Origin: Martinezella lusitana
GTDB lineage: Bacteria; Pseudomonadota; Alphaproteobacteria; Rhizobiales; Rhizobiaceae
Reading direction: 5' to 3'
Length of the DNA: 64,000 nt
Assembly (NCBI RefSeq): GCF_016901135.1
Contig: NZ_JAFEVL010000020.1
Location: forward strand, 186,001-250,000
How positions within the stretch are numbered: position 1 is the stretch's first letter; every line of letters starts with the position of its first letter. The notes beneath the pieces were generated by a model that was given only the letters and a program-made list of their open reading frames with translations, was not told the origin of the DNA and did not search any database. The position numbers were made by a program, and so were the translations under genes. This document shows, piece after piece, positions 57,216-64,000 of the stretch.

Positions 57216-57555
57216 GGAAACCTCTAGATTCGAATCAGTGCCGATATTGTTGAAGCCCAGGCTGGCAAATGAAAAGCCCCGCGTGCTGGATTCCAATCGA
57301 CTACGGCGGAAATACGACGTGTACTCCATTTTGTCCGTGTGGCGCCATGGACCGCGATGCAATTTTTCGTATGATGATGAAATGCTTGCCATGTCCGGCT
57401 GGCAAAAGGGGACAGCATATTCGCGCAAAAATGCCGCACTAACAAATGGCGGGAGTTGTTGCGGAGTACCCCAAACTGTGGTTTGAAGCGCAATAGACTG
57501 TAGGGATACTGCGTTTGAGGTTGATCTGGGATCAAACGCTGGAGGGAGAGACATC
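57216..57555. other. Divergent promoter region between ialB and the oxidase operon
   Basis: 340 bases without a credible ORF. The promoters of the IalB gene (minus) and ctaC operon (plus) must be here. I found no clear known operator; short AT-rich patches occur near 57300 and 57360-57440. Confidence 0.5.
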
Positions 57556-58446
57556 GTGATTAAGAGAGCTTACGCGGCTCTGACGGCTCTGATCTGTCTG
57601 CTTTTCGCGACAGGCAGTTATGCTGATCAGCCGAGACCTTGGGAAACCGGTATGCAGGAGGCGGCAACCGGCAATATGCATCAAATCCGCTGGTTTGAGG
57701 CATACACGCTCTGGTTTGTCATTCCGATCACACTGTTTGTTCTCGTCCTTCTGGTCGTCGTCATCGTGAAGTTCCGGGCTTCCAAGAACCCGGTGCCCTC
57801 CAAGACGAGCCACAACACGCTGGTCGAGGTCGCCTGGACCATAGGTCCTGTCCTCATCCTTCTGTTCCTGGCTATTCCTTCCTTCAACCTTCTCACTGAT
57901 CAGCTGACTTTCCCGGAGCAGACGGACGTGACCGTCAAGGCGACGGCGACGCAGTGGCAGTGGAACTATGAATACGAGAACAGCGGTGCGACGCCGCTCG
58001 CCTTCGATTCGTTCATGTTGAAGGAGCCGGATCGGGCGACCGCCGGCAAGGAAGACAAGTCGAAATATCCTCGGCTCCTCGCCGTCGATAACGAGATGGT
58101 GGTGCCGATCGGCAAGAACGTCCGTGTTCTCGTCACTGCCGCGCCGACCGATGTCATCCATTCCTTCGCCATGCCCGCCTTCGGCATCAGAATCGACGCT
58201 ATTCCTGGTCGTCTGAACGAGACCTGGTTCAAGGCTGACCGTGAAGGCCTGTTTTACGGCCAGTGTTCCGAGCTCTGCGGCAAGGATCACTCTTTCATGC
58301 CGATCGCCATCCGTGTCGTCTCCGACGATCAGTACAAGCAGTGGATGGCCTCCGCTGCAACTGATCTGAACAAGGCGAACAAGGCTCTGATGGCCGCCGT
58401 CGACCAACCGGCAACCGTCAAGGTCGCTGAAAACACGGCGAAATAA
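57556..58446 (+). CDS. ctaC: Cytochrome c oxidase subunit II
   Basis: A 296-residue subunit II of the aa3-type cytochrome c oxidase; it accepts electrons from cytochrome c at its CuA centre. A signal peptide precedes two membrane helices (about 45-68 and 90-110), and the periplasmic cupredoxin domain carries the CuA ligands: His in DVIHSFAMP, and Cys-x3-Cys, His and Met in QCSELCGKDHSFMP. The TATQWQWNYEY aromatic cluster marks the electron entry. The start is a GTG at 57556 with GGAGGGA eight bases before it. It opens the operon ctaC-ctaD-ctaB-small ORF-ctaG-ctaE. Confidence 0.96.
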   Translation: MIKRAYAALTALICLLFATGSYADQPRPWETGMQEAATGNMHQIRWFEAYTLWFVIPITLFVLVLLVVVIVKFRASKNPVPSKTSHNTLVEVAWTIGPVLILLFLAIPSFNLLTDQLTFPEQTDVTVKATATQWQWNYEYENSGATPLAFDSFMLKEPDRATAGKEDKSKYPRLLAVDNEMVVPIGKNVRVLVTAAPTDVIHSFAMPAFGIRIDAIPGRLNETWFKADREGLFYGQCSELCGKDHSFMPIAIRVVSDDQYKQWMASAATDLNKANKALMAAVDQPATVKVAENTAK

Positions 58447-60156
<1,710 letters not shown>

Positions 60157-60214
60157 CCTGTTTCCGGACGCCGTGATGAGCGGCGTCCGGCTCAATTGAC
60201 AATTGGAAGAGAGT

Positions 60215-61174
60215 ATGACGGTCATCGACAATCACGAAGCGCTCGCAAAGAAAGGCGAAACCGGCTTGTCGGAAGCGAGTGCGCGCGATTATTTCGAGCT
60301 TTTGAAGCCGCGGGTCATGTCGCTGGTCGTCTTCACTGCGTTTACCGGCCTGGTGTTGGCGCCCGGTCATCTCAATCCCGTTCTCGGTTTCATCGCCATT
60401 CTTTGCATAGCCGTGGGTGCCGGTGCATCCGGCGCGCTGAACATGTGGTATGACGCCGATATCGACGCGGTGATGAGCCGCACCGCGCGCCGGCCGATAC
60501 CATCGGGCCGCATTAAAGCGTCTGAAGCGCTGGCGTTCGGCCTCGTGCTGTCAGGTTTTTCGGTGGTGATCCTCGGTCTTGCCATCAATTGGCTCTCCGC
60601 CGGGATCCTCGCTTTCACGATTTTCTTCTATGCCGTCATCTACACGATGTGGCTGAAGCGTTCGACGCCGCAGAATATCGTCATCGGCGGCGCCGCCGGC
60701 GCCTTTCCGCCTGTTATCGGCTGGGCCTGCGTCACCGGTAGTGTGTCGATCGAGAGCATTGTGCTCTTCCTCATCATCTTTCTCTGGACGCCGGCGCATT
60801 TCTGGGCGCTGGCCCTGTTCAAGATAGGCGACTATGAGGCCGTCGGTGTCCCGATGCTGCCGAACGTCGCTGGTATCCCGACGACCAAGAACCAGATCGT
60901 CGTCTATGCCGTGCTGACCGCCATCGTCGGCGTGGTACCGGCCTTCATGGGCTTTGCGAGCCTGGGTTACGGTGTCGTCGCAGCAGTGCTGGGCGCGATC
61001 TTCGTGCACTGTTCCATCGCCGTCTGGCGCATGGCCGATGGCGACAAGAAGATGGTTCCGGCAAAGAAGCTCTTCGGCTTTTCCATCTTCTACCTCTTTG
61101 CGATCTTTTCCGCGCTGCTGATCGACCGGCTCGTTGCCGTGTTGATGTCGAGCGGCGGCGGAGGCTGGCTATGA
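60215..61174 (+). CDS. ctaB: Protohaem IX farnesyltransferase (haem O synthase)
   Basis: A 319-residue membrane enzyme of the UbiA superfamily that farnesylates haem B to haem O for the aa3 oxidase. It begins with [16 protein letters not shown] after a soluble segment. The Asp-rich motifs are [19 protein letters not shown] near residue 86 and [15 protein letters not shown] near 209, and [13 protein letters not shown] lies near 193. Start: ATG 60215 with GAAGAGAG just upstream; a TTG four codons earlier is less likely. Its TGA overlaps the start of the next small gene (ATGA). Confidence 0.96.
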   Translation: MTVIDNHEALAKKGETGLSEASARDYFELLKPRVMSLVVFTAFTGLVLAPGHLNPVLGFIAILCIAVGAGASGALNMWYDADIDAVMSRTARRPIPSGRIKASEALAFGLVLSGFSVVILGLAINWLSAGILAFTIFFYAVIYTMWLKRSTPQNIVIGGAAGAFPPVIGWACVTGSVSIESIVLFLIIFLWTPAHFWALALFKIGDYEAVGVPMLPNVAGIPTTKNQIVVYAVLTAIVGVVPAFMGFASLGYGVVAAVLGAIFVHCSIAVWRMADGDKKMVPAKKLFGFSIFYLFAIFSALLIDRLVAVLMSSGGGGWL

Positions 61175-61311
61175 TCGACCTCGTCAAATTGACAGAAGCG
61201 CAGAAGAAATCGCGGCGAGGGCGCAACATAGCGCTCGGCCTGGTATTGGCCGGCCTGGTGATCCTGTTCTACACGATCACCATCATCAAGGTCGGCACCG
61301 GACACGTTTGA
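61171..61311 (+). CDS. Small single-pass membrane protein in the oxidase operon (CtaF/CoxF-like)
   Basis: A 46-residue protein too short to be listed in many ORF sets. It reads [19 protein letters not shown] followed by a single hydrophobic helix ([20 protein letters not shown]) and KVGTGHV. A basic N-terminus before one helix predicts an inside-to-outside pass. It overlaps ctaB by four bases (ATGA) and lies nine bases before ctaG, so it is translated with the operon. Similar small ORFs sit between ctaB and ctaG in other alphaproteobacteria and are sometimes called ctaF or coxF; the function is not established and a helper role in oxidase assembly is inference. Confidence 0.82.
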   Translation: MIDLVKLTEAQKKSRRGRNIALGLVLAGLVILFYTITIIKVGTGHV

Positions 61312-61320
61312 GGAGGGATG

Positions 61321-61932
61321 ATGGAGGAGGAGGTCACGAAGAGCGCAAGAACCGGCAGCCGTAACAACGGGCTGGTCGTTGCCATGTGCCTGAGCTTCGT
61401 CATCGGCATGAGCGCCATGTGTGCCGCCGCCGTGCCGCTCTATCGCATGTTTTGCCAGGTGACTGGCTACAACGGCACCACGCAGCGTACGGAACAGGTA
61501 TCCAGCGTCATTCTCGACAAGTCGATCCAGGTTTCCTTCGACGCCAATGTCGCGCCCGGCCTGCCCTGGGATTTCAAGCCGGTGCAAAAATCGGTGAACC
61601 CGAAGATCGGTGAGACGATCGAGGTCAAGTTCCTGGTGGAAAACAAGTCCGACAAGGTGGAACGTGGCCAGGCGATCTTCAATGTTACGCCGCTCGAAGC
61701 CGGTGTCTATTTCAACAAGGTCCAATGCTTCTGCTTCAATGAAACAGACCTCGCGCCCGGGGAAAAGCGCGAGATGCCGGTGGTCTTCTACGTCGATCCT
61801 GAAATCACCAAGGCTGCGGAAACCAAGACGATCAACGCGCTGACACTGTCCTACACATTCTACCCGCGGGAGGGCGCAAAGCCCGTGGCATCGAATGACG
61901 GCGCAGTGCAGCCGGCGGAAAAAAAACTTTGA
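61321..61932 (+). CDS. ctaG: Cytochrome c oxidase assembly protein CtaG (copper chaperone)
   Basis: A 203-residue Cox11-type protein that delivers copper to the CuB site of subunit I. One membrane helix ([20 protein letters not shown]) anchors it, and the periplasmic beta domain holds the copper-binding motif [11 protein letters not shown] and the conserved [17 protein letters not shown]. The ATG at 61321 is preferred over one codon earlier because it keeps a usable distance to AGGAGG at 61311-61316. The C-terminus is a Lys-rich tail. It continues the operon after the small ORF and leads to ctaE, 63 bases on. Confidence 0.94.
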   Translation: MEEEVTKSARTGSRNNGLVVAMCLSFVIGMSAMCAAAVPLYRMFCQVTGYNGTTQRTEQVSSVILDKSIQVSFDANVAPGLPWDFKPVQKSVNPKIGETIEVKFLVENKSDKVERGQAIFNVTPLEAGVYFNKVQCFCFNETDLAPGEKREMPVVFYVDPEITKAAETKTINALTLSYTFYPREGAKPVASNDGAVQPAEKKL

Positions 61933-61995
61933 TGGAGAGTGCTTTTCGGTTTCACCGGAAGCAATATGGGAAAAAGTTATTCGGGGATTGCTGAC

Positions 61996-62874
61996 ATGGC
62001 CGAAGCGCATCAGAAGAAACACGATTATCATATTATCGATCCCAGCCCGTGGCCGATCATTGCGGCCATTGGGGCCTTCGTGATCACCTTCGGCGGCGTC
62101 GGCTTCATGCGCTACCTCAATGGCGGCGCGCTGCATCTGTTCGGGATCAACTTTGCCCAGCCCTGGCTGTTTTTCATCGGCCTGGCTGTCATCCTCTACG
62201 TCATGTACGGTTGGTGGTCGGACACGATCAAGGAGGCGCATGAGGGCGCCCATACACGCGTCGTCTCGCTGCACCTGCGCTACGGCATGATCATGTTCAT
62301 CGCCTCCGAGGTGATGTTCTTCGTCGCCTGGTTCTGGGCCTATTTCGACGTCAGCCTGTTCCCGAACGAGGCGATCCAGGCGTCGCGCACGGCCTTCCTC
62401 GGTGGCCAGTTCCCGCCGAAGGGCGTCGAGGTGCTCGATCCCTGGCACCTGCCGATCTACAACACCATCATCCTGCTGCTGTCGGGCACGACCGTCACCT
62501 GGGCGCACCATGCGCTGCTGCACGGCGACCGCAAGAGCATGATCCAGGGCCTGACGCTGACAGTCCTGCTCGGCGCGCTGTTCTCCTGCGTGCAGGCCTA
62601 CGAATATGCGCATGCACCCTTCGAGTTCAAGAACTCGATCTATGGCGCGACGTTCTTCATGGCGACCGGTTTCCACGGCTTCCACGTGTTGATCGGCACG
62701 ATTTTCCTGCTGGTCTGCCTCGGCCGCGCCATCAGGGGCGATTTCACCCCGAAGCAGCATTTCGGCTTCGAGGCCGCCGCCTGGTATTGGCACTTCGTCG
62801 ACGTCGTCTGGCTGTTCCTGTTCTTCTGCATCTATATCTGGGGCAGCTGGGGTGCGCCGGTCGCGGCCGGCTAA
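61996..62874 (+). CDS. ctaE: Cytochrome c oxidase subunit III
   Basis: A 292-residue subunit III with seven membrane helices, a structural part of the aa3 oxidase that binds lipids and stabilises the complex. Typical segments are HDYHIIDPSPWPIIAAIGAF near the start, RYGMIMFIASEVMFFVAWFW near residue 98, with the conserved Glu, and AWYWHFVDVVWLFLFFCIY near the end. The ATG at 61996 (MAEAHQKKHDYH) has GGGGA eight bases upstream; the longer frame adds an unconserved leader. It closes the operon, followed by a strong terminator. Confidence 0.96.
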   Translation: MAEAHQKKHDYHIIDPSPWPIIAAIGAFVITFGGVGFMRYLNGGALHLFGINFAQPWLFFIGLAVILYVMYGWWSDTIKEAHEGAHTRVVSLHLRYGMIMFIASEVMFFVAWFWAYFDVSLFPNEAIQASRTAFLGGQFPPKGVEVLDPWHLPIYNTIILLLSGTTVTWAHHALLHGDRKSMIQGLTLTVLLGALFSCVQAYEYAHAPFEFKNSIYGATFFMATGFHGFHVLIGTIFLLVCLGRAIRGDFTPKQHFGFEAAAWYWHFVDVVWLFLFFCIYIWGSWGAPVAAG

Positions 62875-62909
62875 GGTCGGCTGATACCTAGACGAAATGT
62901 GAAATAACC

Positions 62910-62959
62910 GCCGCCGCAAAAGCCATCCTTATTCGAGGCTCTTGCGGCGGCTTTTTTTT
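62910..62959 (+). terminator. Intrinsic terminator of the cytochrome oxidase operon
   Basis: GCCGCCGCAA pairs with TTGCGGCGGC over ten base pairs, extended by AGCC/GGCT, with eight T residues on the plus strand. It lies 35 bases after the ctaE stop and ends the operon. Confidence 0.94.
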
Positions 62960-63030
62960 CGAGAGAGCCACGAGATCAATTCGCTCGCCACAGCTCTCGG
63001 ACCCCTGTCGTCTCGTGGAGGTTTGCTCCG

Positions 63031-63840
63031 TTGGCCATTTGGATCTGCAAGACATGCGGAGCACACTTCCCGCCGAACGACGCCCCTCCCGCGAGCTGTC
63101 CTATTTGCGAGGATGAACGGCAATTTGTTCCTGAAGGCGGCCAGGAATGGCTTGCGCGGGAAGCGCTGGTCACCACGCATGCAAATGAATGGAGCGAGCT
63201 GGAACCGAACCTGATCGAAATCGCCGTTTCCCCAGCGATCGGTATCGGGCAAAGGGCGCTTCTGGTGCTTTCCCCCCATGGAAATATCCTTTGGGATTGC
63301 ACTGCAATCCTCGACAAGAAAACACGCGATCGCATTCTGGAGCTCGGTGGCATCAAGGCCATCTGCCTGTCTCACCCGCATTTCTACACCGGCATGGTGG
63401 AGTGGAGCGAAGCCCTGGGTGGCGTGCCGATCCTGCTGCACCAGGCCGATCTTGCCTATGTTACGCGCCCGAGTGCGCATATTCAGCCTTGGCAGGGTGA
63501 TCGCCATGACGTGTTGCCTGGCATTGCCCTGCATCGGCTCGGCGGACATTTCGAAGGGAGCAGCGTTCTGGAGTGGCAGGGCGGCGCTAGCGGGAAGGGC
63601 GCCCTGCTTGTTGGCGACACCATTCACGTGGTCGCCGAGAGAGGGTGGGTTACCTTTATGTATTCCTTCCCAAATCTGATCCCGTTGCCGGCACGTGAAG
63701 TTCGGCGTATCGCAGACCGCGCAGTAGAAATACGCTTCGATCGCATCTACGGCCCCTGGAGAGACAAGTTCATATCGAGCAACGCAAAGGACAGTGTCGC
63801 CCGTTCCGCTGAACGCTATATCCGGTTGCTCGAATCCTAG
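63031..63840 (+). CDS. MBL-fold-like protein with N-terminal zinc ribbon
   Basis: A 269-residue protein. The first ~30 residues form a CxxC...CxxC zinc ribbon (WICKTCGAHFPPNDAPPASC with a second CPIC), and the rest has a metallo-beta-lactamase outline. The first metal motif, however, reads LSHPHFYTGMVEW. HxHxDH has lost the Asp and second-site His (Tyr and Thr there), while GGHFEGSSVLEW and LLVGDTIHV keep the later His and Asp. So the two-metal site is probably incomplete and hydrolase activity is doubtful. The start is a TTG with GGAGG nine bases before it; there is no better ATG near. It stands alone after the oxidase terminator. Confidence 0.8.
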   Translation: MAIWICKTCGAHFPPNDAPPASCPICEDERQFVPEGGQEWLAREALVTTHANEWSELEPNLIEIAVSPAIGIGQRALLVLSPHGNILWDCTAILDKKTRDRILELGGIKAICLSHPHFYTGMVEWSEALGGVPILLHQADLAYVTRPSAHIQPWQGDRHDVLPGIALHRLGGHFEGSSVLEWQGGASGKGALLVGDTIHVVAERGWVTFMYSFPNLIPLPAREVRRIADRAVEIRFDRIYGPWRDKFISSNAKDSVARSAERYIRLLES

Positions 63841-63862
63841 GACCGTGATGCGCTACGCTTGA

Positions 63863-64000
63863 TCAGCTACCGGCTGCCAACCGCTCGAATGCTGACGGTC
63901 GTGGAATGCCACGATTGAGAGCCTGCCTGATGTCTTCCGCGCATGCCTGAGGACTATTCGTTGAGGTGTCGACCTCAAGATCGTAAATCCCTGGTCTATG
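63863..64000 (-). CDS. Phosphotransferase-like protein, C-terminal end (5' part outside window)
   Basis: A minus-strand frame open from the window's right edge to a TGA at 63863-63865, 45 codons. The end reads HRPGIYDLEVDTSTNSPQAC, then AEDIRQALNRG. The YDLEVDTS string followed by an Ala-rich helix resembles the end of chloramphenicol phosphotransferase-like (CPT) P-loop kinases, a class often annotated AAA family ATPase. Only the tail is seen, so the P loop and function are unknown. The gene is convergent with the MBL-like gene, 22 bases away. Confidence 0.6.
   Translation of the reverse strand, partial: HRPGIYDLEVDTSTNSPQACAEDIRQALNRGIPRPSAFERLAAGS

Noticed and set aside
57216..57554. Extension of the IalB-family frame upstream to 57554
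   Set aside because: The extra 113 residues have no homology and would hide the clear signal peptide that begins at 57215.
61090..62919. A 609-codon minus-strand frame across ctaG and ctaE
   Set aside because: Antisense of conserved genes, with biased His/Asp/Arg composition and no domain.

Overview
The window is a high-GC, gene-dense stretch of alphaproteobacterial chromosome. It most resembles a member of the Rhizobiaceae (Rhizobium or a close relative). Signs of this are the ctaC-ctaD-ctaB-(small ORF)-ctaG-ctaE cytochrome oxidase cluster, the BioMNY biotin transporter, BA14K, IalB, DUF1217 and DUF4424 proteins, a SPOR-tailed D,D-carboxypeptidase, and several kinds of short palindromic intergenic repeat of the type scattered through rhizobial genomes. 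I see no rRNA, tRNA, CRISPR array, insertion sequence or prophage. The content is mostly core or housekeeping, with a few lineage-specific envelope and signalling genes.

Layout. 0-9.3 kb: end of glyS, a DUF523 gene, a Cache-type chemoreceptor, purD, the RNA-binding protein Tex and cyclopropane fatty acid synthase. 9.4-18.7 kb: a small lipoprotein, a MipA/OmpV porin-like protein, ubiA, a DUF6101-like gene with a structured leader, a large repetitive DUF1217 protein, and an FtsK-type translocase with no membrane domain. 18.7-22.7 kb: an inverted-repeat element, a GlcD/D2HGDH-type flavoprotein, Sua5, and two small lineage genes. 22.7-25.5 kb: a cobalamin riboswitch followed by a two-gene Rieske oxygenase/reductase operon of the glycine betaine demethylase (GbcAB) type. 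25.6-31.2 kb: a GH25 lysozyme, BA14K, a CorA-type transporter, and an acyl-CoA dehydrogenase/enoyl-CoA hydratase pair behind a LiuR-like palindrome.

31.3-41.1 kb: tlyA-rlmD (RNA methyltransferases), DUF4424, a second chemoreceptor with a CheR-docking tail, a composite repeat, dxs, a pirin, xseB and a histone-deacetylase-like hydrolase. 41.3-47.2 kb: a thioesterase, bioMNY, a YcaQ-like protein, ribB with a degenerate GTP cyclohydrolase II half, and aroC. 47.5-57.2 kb: DUF1344, a histidine phosphatase, fabI, a J-domain protein, a lipoprotein, pdxH, a polysaccharide deacetylase, D,D-carboxypeptidase, a MazG-like protein, tldD and ialB. 57.5-64 kb: the aa3 cytochrome c oxidase operon closed by a strong terminator, an MBL-fold protein, and the 3' end of a phosphotransferase-like gene at the right edge.

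The observation most worth following is the B12 riboswitch in front of the betaine-demethylase-type operon. It suggests that a B12-independent demethylation or one-carbon route is switched on when cobalamin is scarce. No wholly new multi-gene system is evident elsewhere.
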